This document shows, in pieces, positions 1 through 7,689 of a stretch of 15,892 nucleotides of DNA; the stretch's first letter is position 1; every line of letters begins with the position of its first letter. A program made the position numbers and the translations under genes. This DNA is from SVTX01 sp045588675 (GTDB lineage Bacteria > Bacillota > Clostridia > Oscillospirales > CAG-272). Below the pieces are notes generated by a model. The model had not been told where the DNA came from. It saw nothing but the letters and a program-made list of their open reading frames with translations, and did no database searches. The stretch is taken from the NCBI GenBank assembly GCA_045588675.1, contig JAZNER010000065.1, positions 1 to 15,892 on the forward strand. The letters run 5' to 3'.

Positions 1-10
1 AAATAAAATA

Positions 11-143
11 AAGCCCCTTTAGGGGCATGCCTGTGAAAGTCGTGCGGTTGGCAGACTTTTCGACGAGCCTATAGGCTCAGCCTGTGACATGCCCCAAGGG
101 GGCTATTGCAAGCCACCAGCACGGCTGGTGGTCATGACTGCAA
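11..143. repeat. Structured non-coding element with nested inverted repeats
   Basis: This stretch is built almost entirely of complementary arms. Positions 12-29 pair with 88-104 with few mismatches, as an outer stem of the AGCCCC / GGGGGCT and GGGGCATG / CATGCCCC type. Inside lie AAAGTC (36-41) with GACTTT (54-59) and GAGCCT (65-70) with AGGCTC (73-78). A separate hairpin CCACCAGC (113-120) / GCTGGTGG (124-131) follows, flanked by TTGCA (106-110) and TGCAA (139-143). A short T run comes after at 145-149. It is much more GC-rich than the AT-rich sequence right after it. It could be a dispersed palindromic repeat, a small structured RNA, or the 3' end and terminator of a gene left of the window. 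No coding potential is evident. Confidence 0.55.
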
Positions 144-281
144 ATTTTTGTGAAATTGTTGTATAAAGTCAAAAAAATTTCAAAAAATTAAAAAAGATAA
201 TAATTAATTCATAATTATGTAGTAAAATATATTTAATATAGCATAAAAACAAATCTTAGATATTTTTTAGGGAGAAAAGCA

Positions 282-1148
282 ATGTCTGAAAAAGTTATAA
301 TTGCAAGTGACAGTACAACCGATTTAAGCCCCGAGCTTATTGAAAAACACAACATTCATATAATTCCTTTGGGAGTAACACTTGGAGAGCAGGTTTATAC
401 CGACGGTGTTGATATAAATCCTGATATGATATATGAGAATTATCAAAAGACGGGAAAGCTTCCAAAAACCTCAGCAGCAAATATTGCGGAATTTGAGGAC
501 TTTTTTGAAGAACAAACAAAGAACGGAAGCTCAGTTGTCTTGTTTACGATAAGCTCTGAAATGTCATCTACATATAGCAATGCGCGTATTGCGGCAGAGG
601 ATTTTGAAAATGTTTATGTAGTTGACACGAGAAATCTGTCAACAGGCGGAGGACTTTTGCTATTAACTGCGGCAGCTCTTGCCGAAGAGGGAAAAAGCGC
701 TTGTGAGATCGCGGAGATTTGCAGGAATTTAGCACCCAATGTTGATGCATCGTTTATTATTGACAGCCTTGAATTTTTGCATAAGGGTGGACGATGCTCG
801 GCTCTTGCGGCGCTTGGAGCAAACCTTTTGCAGTTAAAGCCCTGCATCACTGTTCATAACGGTAAAATGGGCGTTGGTAAAAAGTATAGAGGTAAATTCG
901 CTGATGTTCTTCCCAAATATATTGAGGAGCATATAGGCGACCCGTCAACTGTAATGCTTGATAAGGTTTTTGTTACGCATGCGGGCTGTGACCAAGAGAT
1001 TATTGATCTTTGTGTTGAAAAGGTAAAGTCGATTGCGCCTTTTGAAAATGTTTATGTTACACGCGCAGGATGCACGATTTCCTCTCACTGCGGAAGAAAT
1101 ACTCTTGGAGTTTTATTCATAAGGAAAGAGCCAATAGGCGATAATTAA
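282..1148 (+). CDS. DegV family protein (fatty-acid-binding, FakB-like)
   Basis: A 288-residue protein of normal DegV length. The N-terminal DSTTDLS motif (about residues 10-16), the ISSEMSSTYSNA segment (about 91-102) and DSLEFLHKGGRCSA in the middle are typical of DegV proteins. Family members bind a single fatty acid in a cleft between two domains. In Firmicutes many act as FakB, presenting the fatty acid to the kinase FakA for phosphorylation and entry into phospholipid synthesis. No fakA is visible here, so the specific role is inferred. The ATG at 282 has a GGGAGA SD site at 270-275 with suitable spacing. The branching-enzyme gene follows within about 30 bases without a terminator, so the two are probably co-transcribed. 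The protein should be cytosolic. I found no convincing promoter in the AT-rich sequence upstream (145-270). Confidence 0.93.
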   Translation: MSEKVIIASDSTTDLSPELIEKHNIHIIPLGVTLGEQVYTDGVDINPDMIYENYQKTGKLPKTSAANIAEFEDFFEEQTKNGSSVVLFTISSEMSSTYSNARIAAEDFENVYVVDTRNLSTGGGLLLLTAAALAEEGKSACEIAEICRNLAPNVDASFIIDSLEFLHKGGRCSALAALGANLLQLKPCITVHNGKMGVGKKYRGKFADVLPKYIEEHIGDPSTVMLDKVFVTHAGCDQEIIDLCVEKVKSIAPFENVYVTRAGCTISSHCGRNTLGVLFIRKEPIGDN

Positions 1149-1161
1149 TTATATAGAGTTT

Positions 1162-1167
1162 AGGAGG
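1162..1167 (+). promoter_or_regulatory. Shine-Dalgarno site that decides the glgB start
   Basis: AGGAGG sits directly against the ATG at 1168, with no spacer, so that ATG is unlikely to be used. The in-frame GTG at 1177 lies 9 bases downstream of the site, and a TTG follows at 1183. The GTG gives the better spacing. Confidence 0.7.
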
Positions 1168-1176
1168 ATGGGATTT

Positions 1177-3168
1177 GTGTCATTGAAGATTTTTGATTAC
1201 GACAAAGGACTTTTGCCATATAAATCTGATCTGGAGCAGAGGATGCTCAATTATGACAACAAAAAGTCGGAGTTGCTCGACGGTGATGACACGCTTTCCT
1301 CTTTCGCAAACGGCCACAATTATTTTGGCTTTCACAAAACCGAGGACGGCTGGGTTTATCGCGAATGGGCGCCTGCCGCTGAGGAGGTTTATCTCACGGG
1401 AGATATGGTGGACTGGGATAAATACAGACTTCGCCTGACCCCTATTGGCAACGGAATTTTTGAAATTTATATGGATGGTAAGGATTTTCTCTATAATGGC
1501 TGCCATGTTCAGACGATAATCAAGCATCAAGGCAGAATATTAGAGCGAATTCCTTTGTATATAAAGCGCGTTGAGCAGGATAAGAGCACATATTTCTGGT
1601 GTGGCGTTATTGTTGATGAGCCTGAATATAAATGGAAGAAAAAATCATTCAAGCCTAAGCGTGATTTGTATATCTACGAGTGCCATATAGGTATGGCTCA
1701 GGAAAAAGAGGCAATTGGCACTTATAAGGAGTTTACAGAGAATACGCTTCCGAGAATTCGCGACCTTGGATATAATACAATTCAGGTTATGGCAATTGCC
1801 GAGCATCCGTATTACGGCTCGTTTGGCTATCAGGTGTCGTCGTTCTTTGCGGCAAGCTCGCGTTATGGAACTCCAAATGAGCTCAAAGAGCTGATTGATA
1901 CAGCTCATACAATGGGAATTGCGGTCTTGCTTGATGTAGTTCACTCGCACGCAATAAAAAATACTGCTGAAGGAATTTGTGAGTTTGACGGAACTGTTGA
2001 ACAGTTTTTCCATAGCGGTGACAGAGGCGACCATCCAGCTTGGGGCACAAAGCTTTTTAATTACGGCAAAAATGAGGTAATCCACTTTTTGCTTTCAAAC
2101 CTGAAGTTCTGGCTTGAAGAATATAAATTTGACGGCTTCCGCTTCGACGGAGTTACCTCAATGATTTACCGCGACCACGGACTTGGCTCGTGCTTTGATA
2201 ATTACAGTAAGTATTTCTCTATGAATACCGAGGTAGAGGCTATCACTTATCTTCAGTTAGCTAACGAGATGATAAGAGAGGTAAATCCGAATGCAATAAC
2301 AATTGCCGAGGATATGTCGGCGATGCCGGGTATGTGCTTACCTATCGAGGACGGAGGTATTGGCTTTGATTACCGTCTTGCGATGGGAACTCCTGACCTT
2401 TGGGTCAGACTTCTTCGCGAAAAGCGTGACGATGAATTCAATATGTGGCAGATCTGGGGTGAGCTCACGAGCAGACGCCCAAATGAAAAATATATAGGCT
2501 ATGTTGAATCTCACGATCAGGCGCTTGTTGGAGATAAGACGATCATATTCCGTCTGTGCGACAAGGAAATGTATTACAGTATGTCGAAATCAAGTGATAA
2601 TCATATCATTGAGAGAGGCATAGCACTTCATAAAATGTTAAGGCTTGTTACTCTGTCGCTTTCGGGTGAGGGTTATTTGAACTTTATGGGAAATGAGTTC
2701 GGACATCCCGAATGGATAGATTTTCCGAGAGAAGGGAATAATTGGAGCCATTTCTACTGTCGCCGTCAATGGCATTTAGTTGATGATGATAACCTGAAAT
2801 ATCAATATTTGAATAATTTTGATGCTGATATGCTTGCGATTTCTAAGGCTTACAAGATTTTCAAAAGACCGCCGAAGGTGTTGCTTGTTGATGAGCAAAA
2901 TCAAATTTTGGTCTATGAGCGCGGCGGACTTGTGTTTGTATTCAATTTCAACCCGACAGTACCGTTTGACGGATATTGGATAAACGTTGACAAGATGGGT
3001 GAGTATAAGGTCGTATTTTCGAGTGATAACAGCCGTTACGGCGGATGGGACAGAGTGAGTGAGGATTATATATATTCTGCACAAAAGAGCAAAAACTCTC
3101 CGCCTAAATTCCAGATTTATCTGCCTGCAAGAACAGGATTTTGTCTTTCAAAAATTAAAAATAAATAA
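1177..3168 (+). CDS. glgB: 1,4-alpha-glucan (glycogen) branching enzyme, GH13, eukaryote-like class
   Basis: A protein of about 663 residues that transfers alpha-1,4-glucan segments to alpha-1,6 positions during glycogen synthesis, in the cytosol. An N-terminal CBM48-like domain (GWVYREWAPAAEEVYLTGD, about residues 58-76) precedes the GH13 barrel. The four conserved GH13 regions are present: DVVHSH (about 253-258), GFRFDGVTSM (about 320-329, nucleophile Asp 324), IAEDMS (about 376-381, acid/base Glu 378) and ESHDQ (about 444-448, Asp 447). The wording of these regions, and of ALVGDK and LNFMGNEFGHPEW, is that of human and plant branching enzymes (subfamily GH13_8 style) rather than the E. coli type. 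The length also fits this class. The GTG start is chosen from SD spacing; ATG 1168 would add three residues. No other glycogen genes are in the window. Confidence 0.93.
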   Translation: MSLKIFDYDKGLLPYKSDLEQRMLNYDNKKSELLDGDDTLSSFANGHNYFGFHKTEDGWVYREWAPAAEEVYLTGDMVDWDKYRLRLTPIGNGIFEIYMDGKDFLYNGCHVQTIIKHQGRILERIPLYIKRVEQDKSTYFWCGVIVDEPEYKWKKKSFKPKRDLYIYECHIGMAQEKEAIGTYKEFTENTLPRIRDLGYNTIQVMAIAEHPYYGSFGYQVSSFFAASSRYGTPNELKELIDTAHTMGIAVLLDVVHSHAIKNTAEGICEFDGTVEQFFHSGDRGDHPAWGTKLFNYGKNEVIHFLLSNLKFWLEEYKFDGFRFDGVTSMIYRDHGLGSCFDNYSKYFSMNTEVEAITYLQLANEMIREVNPNAITIAEDMSAMPGMCLPIEDGGIGFDYRLAMGTPDLWVRLLREKRDDEFNMWQIWGELTSRRPNEKYIGYVESHDQALVGDKTIIFRLCDKEMYYSMSKSSDNHIIERGIALHKMLRLVTLSLSGEGYLNFMGNEFGHPEWIDFPREGNNWSHFYCRRQWHLVDDDNLKYQYLNNFDADMLAISKAYKIFKRPPKVLLVDEQNQILVYERGGLVFVFNFNPTVPFDGYWINVDKMGEYKVVFSSDNSRYGGWDRVSEDYIYSAQKSKNSPPKFQIYLPARTGFCLSKIKNK

Positions 3169-3180
3169 AGCTTTAAATAG

Positions 3181-3220
3181 AGGCGTGCCTTGAAGATTAA
3201 TTGCAAAGGTGCGCCTTTAT
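3181..3220 (+). terminator. Probable intrinsic terminator after glgB
   Basis: The arms AGGCGTGCCTT (3181-3191) and AAGGTGCGCCT (3206-3216) pair over 11 positions, two of them G-U wobbles, around a 14-base loop. They are followed by TTATT. The stem begins 12 bases after the glgB stop. The T run is short, so efficiency is uncertain. Confidence 0.6.
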
Positions 3221-3515
3221 TCCGTAAAAATCAAATTCCTACATTATTTAAATGGCTTTTATATAGCAATTATCAGCATTTGAATAATGTATGCATAAAA
3301 ATTATGAATATATTCAAAAAATATGCAGAATATTCGTTGCATATTTGGCGCATATATTCACATAATGGCGAGCTGACTTTTTGCTGAAAACGATGCATCA
3401 AGGGGAATTTTGCCTAAAGAATACAAGAAATTTGTGCAATTTTGACAAAGCGCATGTCAAAAAATATATGCTTGAATAAACATTCAACAAAGTTAAATTT
3501 TTTTACAAAAAAGGG
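3221..3515. other. Non-coding AT-rich regulatory region with clustered palindromes
   Basis: About 300 bases with no credible gene. The segment 3281-3360 is dense in short palindromes: TGAATATATTCA (3305-3316), GAATATTC (3328-3335) enclosed by ATATGCA (3321-3327) and TGCATAT (3338-3344), and repeated half-sites of the TGAAT, TGCAT and ATTCA type. A separate inverted repeat, TTTTGACA / TGTCAAAA, lies at 3440-3447 and 3455-3462 with a 7-base spacer. All of this is upstream of the transporter promoter, so it is more likely operator DNA than leader RNA. ArgR-type boxes use similar half-sites, but the 12-base core here is two bases shorter than the usual ArgR box, so the regulator is not identified. 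Confidence 0.4.
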
Positions 3516-3544
3516 TTGACATTATGCAAGCATGGGTGTATAAT
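3516..3544 (+). promoter_or_regulatory. Consensus sigma-A promoter for the amino-acid ABC operon
   Basis: TTGACA (3516-3521) and TATAAT (3539-3544) are both perfect, with exactly 17 bases between them. Transcription would begin near 3551, giving a leader of about 58 bases before the binding-protein start. Confidence 0.9.
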
Positions 3545-3608
3545 TATGACATCACAAAAACAGCGGGCACATATAATCAAATCAAGTCCCGAAGAAAGAG
3601 GTATTATT

Positions 3609-4526
3609 ATGAAAAAGTTTTTGACACTTGTATTGGCAGTAGCAATTCTTGGTTGCTCAATTTTCTCACTCGTTTCTTGTAATACAGGAAACACAGATCC
3701 ACTCGCAGCGGACTATAACGAGCTTCTTAAAGCTTGTAAAGCTCCTAAAGAAGGTAAAAACGGTGTGTTGACAGTTGCGCTTTCTCCCGACTTTGCTCCT
3801 ATGGAATTTGTTGACGCGGCTCTTTCAGGCAGCGACAAATATGTTGGCTTTGACGTTCTTCTTGCAAACTACGTTGCAAAAGAGCTTGATATGTCACTTG
3901 TAATTAAGCCTATGGACTTCTATGCTTGTATGACAAACCTTCAGAACGACAAGGTTGACTTGGCAATCTCAGGTTTCTCTTGGACAGCTGCCCGTGCTGA
4001 AACATTTTTGATTTCTGACTACTATGTAGCAGGTGAAAACGAAACAGAGCAGATCTTGATTTGCAAAAAGGGCGACACATTTGATTGGGCAAATGCAACT
4101 GATTTCACAGGCAAGAAGATTGCTGCTCAGGGCGGTTCGCTTCAGCAGCTTCTCGTTAATGAGCAGCTTGTAACAAAGGGCGCAGAACTTGCAAAGTTTG
4201 ACGATATCAACCTTGCAGTAACTGCACTTAAGAATAATAGTGTTGATGCGGTAGCGGTTGCAGCAGGTAACGGTGATGCTATTGTATCCAAGAATGAAGA
4301 TGTAGCTATTTCCGGCTTCAACTTTGAAGTTGATGAAAAATATAAAAACAATGTAATCCTTCTCAACAAGGCTGATGCTGAGCTTCTTGAAAAAGTAAAT
4401 GCAGCTCTTGATAAGGCTATGAAGTCGGGTATTTATGACACTTGGTATGCAGCTTGTGAAAAGTATGCAGGTGTTTCAACCAAGGACGAAAGCGGCTACG
4501 ACGAAAACGGTAACCCCCTCGCATAA
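3609..4526 (+). CDS. Amino-acid ABC transporter substrate-binding lipoprotein
   Basis: A 305-residue extracytoplasmic binding protein of the periplasmic-binding-protein type 3 family. It starts with a signal peptide (Lys 2-3, hydrophobic 4-20) and a lipobox LVSC with the lipidated Cys at 24. The mature part has the DFAPMEF segment, then VGFDVLLANYVAKEL (about 81-95), then GFSWTAARAETF, where the Arg normally holds the ligand's alpha-carboxylate. Most other family motifs are recognisable. The start at 3609 is supported by AGAGG (3597-3601) with 7 bases of spacing. Starts further upstream in the same frame would fall inside the promoter and lack an SD site. The gene is separated from its permease by a hairpin, which commonly lets the binding protein be made in excess. 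The ligand cannot be read from the sequence. Confidence 0.93.
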   Translation: MKKFLTLVLAVAILGCSIFSLVSCNTGNTDPLAADYNELLKACKAPKEGKNGVLTVALSPDFAPMEFVDAALSGSDKYVGFDVLLANYVAKELDMSLVIKPMDFYACMTNLQNDKVDLAISGFSWTAARAETFLISDYYVAGENETEQILICKKGDTFDWANATDFTGKKIAAQGGSLQQLLVNEQLVTKGAELAKFDDINLAVTALKNNSVDAVAVAAGNGDAIVSKNEDVAISGFNFEVDEKYKNNVILLNKADAELLEKVNAALDKAMKSGIYDTWYAACEKYAGVSTKDESGYDENGNPLA

Positions 4527-4536
4527 TTAAATTTTG

Positions 4537-4578
4537 GCAATTGCCGCCCCGATTTTATCGAAGCGGCAATTGCGTTTT
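4537..4578 (+). terminator. Intra-operon hairpin (partial terminator or mRNA stabiliser)
   Basis: GCAATTGCCGC (4537-4547) and GCGGCAATTGC (4563-4573) form a perfect 11-base stem. An inner CGAT / ATCG stem (4550-4553, 4557-4560) extends it, and GTTTTAT follows. It lies between the binding-protein stop and the permease SD site (AGGAGAG, 4581-4587). It fits partial termination or 3'-end protection that raises binding-protein output over the membrane components. Confidence 0.75.
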
Positions 4579-4591
4579 ATAGGAGAGACAA

Positions 4592-5287
4592 ATGAATTTA
4601 ATTGAAATTGTAGTGGATATGTTTGAAATCCTTACAAAGTATTGGTACAAATTTTTAGTAGTAGGCGTTGGTTCTACACTGCTGCTCGCCTTGATAACTG
4701 TGCTTGGCGGTACGCTTATAGGTACTTTGCTTGCGGTAGGCAGAATGTCTAAATTCAAGGTTTTTCGCGGAATAATTATTGCTTTTGTTGAAATCGTGCG
4801 CGGAACTCCCGCACTTTTGCAGCTTTATGTAGGTTATCTTTTAGGTCCGACGATTGCTCCCGCATTGAATGAAATGGAGCCGCAAAAAATGGGCTTTATT
4901 TGTGTAGCGGCAGCCCTTATCATTAACTCTGCTGCATATGTGTCAGAAATTATACGCTCAGGTATTGAAGCTGTTGATAAGGGACAAACCGAGGCTGCTC
5001 GCTCGCTTGGACTTGGCGGAGCAACCACTATGATACATGTTGTTCTGCCTCAGGCGGTAAAGAATATTTTGCCGGCACTTGGAAATGAGTTTATAACTGT
5101 AATTAAGGAAACATCTCTTGCCTCTACCTTCTTTGTAGGCGAGCTTATGACGCAGTATAAGGAAATAGTCGGTGTTACATATAATGCTTTCCCAACGCTT
5201 GTTCTTGTAGGAATTATTTACTTTGTGCTTAACTTTGTTCTTTCAAAGTTTGTTGGAATGGCTGAAAGGAAGATGAAACATGCTTAA
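4592..5287 (+). CDS. Amino-acid ABC transporter permease (HisM/GlnP family)
   Basis: A 231-residue integral membrane protein that forms the translocation path with the downstream ATPase. It has hydrophobic segments at about 15-40, 58-80, 95-115 and 190-220. The cytoplasmic EAA loop that contacts the ATPase reads EAARSLGLGGATTM followed by LPQAVKNILPALGNEF, a close fit to the GlnP/HisM consensus. ETSLASTFFVGELM is also typical of polar amino-acid permeases. The start has AGGAGAG about 4 bases upstream. Its 3' end overlaps the ATPase gene by 8 bases, implying translational coupling. Only one permease gene is present, so it probably works as a homodimer. Confidence 0.95.
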   Translation: MNLIEIVVDMFEILTKYWYKFLVVGVGSTLLLALITVLGGTLIGTLLAVGRMSKFKVFRGIIIAFVEIVRGTPALLQLYVGYLLGPTIAPALNEMEPQKMGFICVAAALIINSAAYVSEIIRSGIEAVDKGQTEAARSLGLGGATTMIHVVLPQAVKNILPALGNEFITVIKETSLASTFFVGELMTQYKEIVGVTYNAFPTLVLVGIIYFVLNFVLSKFVGMAERKMKHA

Positions 5288-6230
5288 CATAAATAACATT
5301 TATAAGAATTTTGGTGAGCTCAAGGTTCTCAAAGGCGTTTCAACAGAAATAAAAGAGGGCGAGGTTGTATCGATTATCGGAGCATCGGGCTCAGGAAAAT
5401 CAACTCTGCTTCGTTGTATGAATTTGCTTGAAACACCAACCTTTGGCGAGGTGTGGATGGAAGGCAAGCTTCTGACACCTGTTGACCCTTATCTCCATTT
5501 TGATGTAATTAAGGCTTCAAACACATTCAAAAAGCTTATAGCCGACGGAATGGGTGAGGAAGAAGCAATTAAGAAAATAAAGGACGAGGATTTGCTTCGT
5601 GAAAAGTTTTCTTCTGCCGAGGGAAAAGAATATAACGCCCTGATGAAAAAAATCTACAAGGAAAATCACCTTGATATTAATGTAGCGCGACAAAAAATGG
5701 GAATGGTTTTCCAGCAGTTTAACCTTTTTAATAATATGACAGTCATTGAAAACATAATGTTTGCTCCAATTCAAATAGGCTGCAAGCAGGGAAAGATTGT
5801 TGGAACAAATGAGCCCGCGACTAAAGCGCAAATCAAAGCCGCCGCAAAGGAAAAGGCTTTGGAGCTATTGAAACGGATTGGGCTTGAAGATAAGGCGGAT
5901 GCCTACCCGTCAACTCTTTCGGGAGGACAGAAGCAGAGAATTGCCATTATCAGAGCGCTTGCTATGAACCCGAATGTAATGTTATTTGATGAGCCGACAA
6001 GCGCGCTTGATCCTGAAATGATCGGCGAGGTTCTTGACCTTATGAAGAGCCTTGCAAGTGAAGGAATGACAATGGTAATCGTAACACACGAAATGGGCTT
6101 TGCGCGTGAGGTTTCAGACAGAATTTTGTTTGTTGACGAAGGATATATCAAGGAGGATGCACCGCCAAACGAAATCTTCACAAATCCTAAGGACCCACGC
6201 CTTGCTGATTTCTTATCAAAGGTATTGTAA
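5280..6230 (+). CDS. Amino-acid ABC transporter ATP-binding protein with a long insertion
   Basis: A 316-residue GlnQ/HisP-type ATPase that drives import through the preceding permease. The motifs are intact: Walker A GASGSGKST (34-42), Q-loop within VFQQFNLF (143-150), signature LSGGQKQR (213-220), Walker B MLFDEPTSALDP (234-245) and the switch His in VTHEMGF (270). Members of this family are usually about 240-250 residues. The extra length is an insertion of roughly 55-60 residues between Walker A and the Q-loop (about 70-135). This part is charged, probably helical, and rich in Lys and Glu. A second insertion of about 10 residues follows near 168-180. The reading frame is continuous and base composition resembles the neighbours, so a sequencing artefact is unlikely. 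The function of the insert is unknown. Confidence 0.93.
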   Translation: MLNINNIYKNFGELKVLKGVSTEIKEGEVVSIIGASGSGKSTLLRCMNLLETPTFGEVWMEGKLLTPVDPYLHFDVIKASNTFKKLIADGMGEEEAIKKIKDEDLLREKFSSAEGKEYNALMKKIYKENHLDINVARQKMGMVFQQFNLFNNMTVIENIMFAPIQIGCKQGKIVGTNEPATKAQIKAAAKEKALELLKRIGLEDKADAYPSTLSGGQKQRIAIIRALAMNPNVMLFDEPTSALDPEMIGEVLDLMKSLASEGMTMVIVTHEMGFAREVSDRILFVDEGYIKEDAPPNEIFTNPKDPRLADFLSKVL

Positions 6231-6235
6231 AGGAA

Positions 6236-7669
6236 ATGAACTATAAAAATTTTGTAAGCCAGATAATTGACGATAATAGCGAGATTTTTACTTCTCTCTC
6301 AGATAGGATTTGGGAGTATGCCGAGCTCTCGTTAAAGGAATTTAAATCTAAAGACGATTATGTTAAGCTTTTAGGCGAGCTTGGCTTTGAGGTTGAAGAA
6401 AACATACTCGGACTTGAAACCGCATTTTCGGGAAAATACGGACACGGCAAACCAATAATTGCAATACTCGGCGAATTTGATGCGCTTTCGGGTCTTTCTC
6501 AAAAGGGAGGGGCTGTAAGTCGAGAGGAATGTGTTGAAGGCGGCAACGGACATGGCTGCGGACACAATATGCTTGGAGCGGGCGCACTTGCAGGTGCATA
6601 TGCAATAAAATGCTACCTTGAAGAGAGTAAAAAAAGCGGTACTGTCATTTTTTACGGAACTCCAGGTGAGGAAGGTGGAGCAAGTAAGGCTTATATGGCA
6701 AAGCACAACCTGTTTAAAGAGGTCGATGCCGCTTTGACTTGGCACCCGTCAGATGTAAATGAGGTCGTTACGGGCACTTGTAATTCTTGCATACAGATAA
6801 TGTATAAATTCAAGGGCGTTACAGCTCATGCGGCAGGGGACCCTGAAAATGGCAGGAGTGCGCTTGATGCACTTGAGCTGATGAATGTCGGCGTGCAGTT
6901 TTTGAGAGAGCACACAAAGGACGATGCGCGTATTCATTATTCGATTATTGATGCGGGCGGATTTTCTCCCAATGTTGTTCAACCTAAAGCAAGCGTGCTT
7001 TATATGATACGCTCAAAGCTTGTGTCAGACGCTAACCTTTTAGCTGAAAGGGTTAATAAAATCGCAGAGGGCGCGGCTATGATGACTGAAACTGAGGTCG
7101 AAAGGGTGTTTATAGACGGTTGCTCTAATACCGTTCCTAATCATACTCTTGAGAAGCTGTTTTTTGACAACCTATCCTCAATGCCAAACGAGGAATATAC
7201 AAGTGAGGAATGGGATTTTGCCAAAGCATTAAAGAAAACATATAACAATAATGAATTGCAGGGAATTGCTACTCATTATAATACTGATGTATCCGATTTT
7301 GTTTCGGAGAAAAGCGAAAACGGGACAAGGGCAATAAACGATTTTGTCGTACCGCTATATCAGGGCGAGCATTTTTCGGCAGGCTCTACTGATGTCGGGG
7401 ATGTTTCATGGCAGACGCCGACGGCGCAACTGTATATAGCTTGCTTTACCGCAGGTGCTCCCGGTCACTCCTGGCAGAATGTTTCGGCTGGAAAGAGCAG
7501 TATAGGTCACAAGGGACTGTTACGCGCGGGAAAGATCATTGCTATGACCGCAATTGACCTGTTTGAAAACCCCGACGCCTTGTCAAGTGCGAAGGATGAG
7601 CTTTCAAACAAAACAAAAGGCGTTTTTGTTTCCCCTATTCCTGACGGCGAAACAATTAAAGCAATATAA
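6236..7669 (+). CDS. M20 family amidohydrolase, AbgB-like
   Basis: A 477-residue cytosolic metallopeptidase-like hydrolase. It resembles E. coli AbgB (aminobenzoyl-glutamate hydrolase subunit) along its length and matches its size. Recognisable segments are ILGEFDALSGLSQ (77-89), NGHGCGHNMLGAGA (104-117), GTPGEEGG (141-148), ALTWHP (166-171), SPNVVQPKASVLYMIR near the middle and STDVGDVSW, GHSWQ and IGHKGLLRAGK near the end. The His, Glu and His residues that bind the metal pair in M20 enzymes are present. No abgA partner is in the window, so the substrate is open; an N-acylated or amide-linked amino acid is likely. The gene starts 5 bases after the ATPase stop. Its AAAGGA lies only 1 base from the ATG, so translation probably depends on coupling to the upstream gene. 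A strong terminator follows. Confidence 0.9.
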   Translation: MNYKNFVSQIIDDNSEIFTSLSDRIWEYAELSLKEFKSKDDYVKLLGELGFEVEENILGLETAFSGKYGHGKPIIAILGEFDALSGLSQKGGAVSREECVEGGNGHGCGHNMLGAGALAGAYAIKCYLEESKKSGTVIFYGTPGEEGGASKAYMAKHNLFKEVDAALTWHPSDVNEVVTGTCNSCIQIMYKFKGVTAHAAGDPENGRSALDALELMNVGVQFLREHTKDDARIHYSIIDAGGFSPNVVQPKASVLYMIRSKLVSDANLLAERVNKIAEGAAMMTETEVERVFIDGCSNTVPNHTLEKLFFDNLSSMPNEEYTSEEWDFAKALKKTYNNNELQGIATHYNTDVSDFVSEKSENGTRAINDFVVPLYQGEHFSAGSTDVGDVSWQTPTAQLYIACFTAGAPGHSWQNVSAGKSSIGHKGLLRAGKIIAMTAIDLFENPDALSSAKDELSNKTKGVFVSPIPDGETIKAI

Positions 7670-7689
7670 ACAATATAACAATATAAATA

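Noticed and set aside
145..270. Promoter for the DegV gene in the AT-rich leader
   Set aside because: Several -10-like hexamers exist but none has a -35 partner at 16-18 bases.
3190..3387. Possible 65-codon frame on the plus strand after glgB
   Set aside because: It starts within the terminator hairpin, has no SD site and no recognisable protein character; the region looks regulatory.
3516..3608. In-frame upstream extension of the binding-protein gene starting at the TTG of 3516
   Set aside because: It would begin inside the -35 box of a perfect promoter, has no SD site, and precedes a clear signal peptide starting at 3609.
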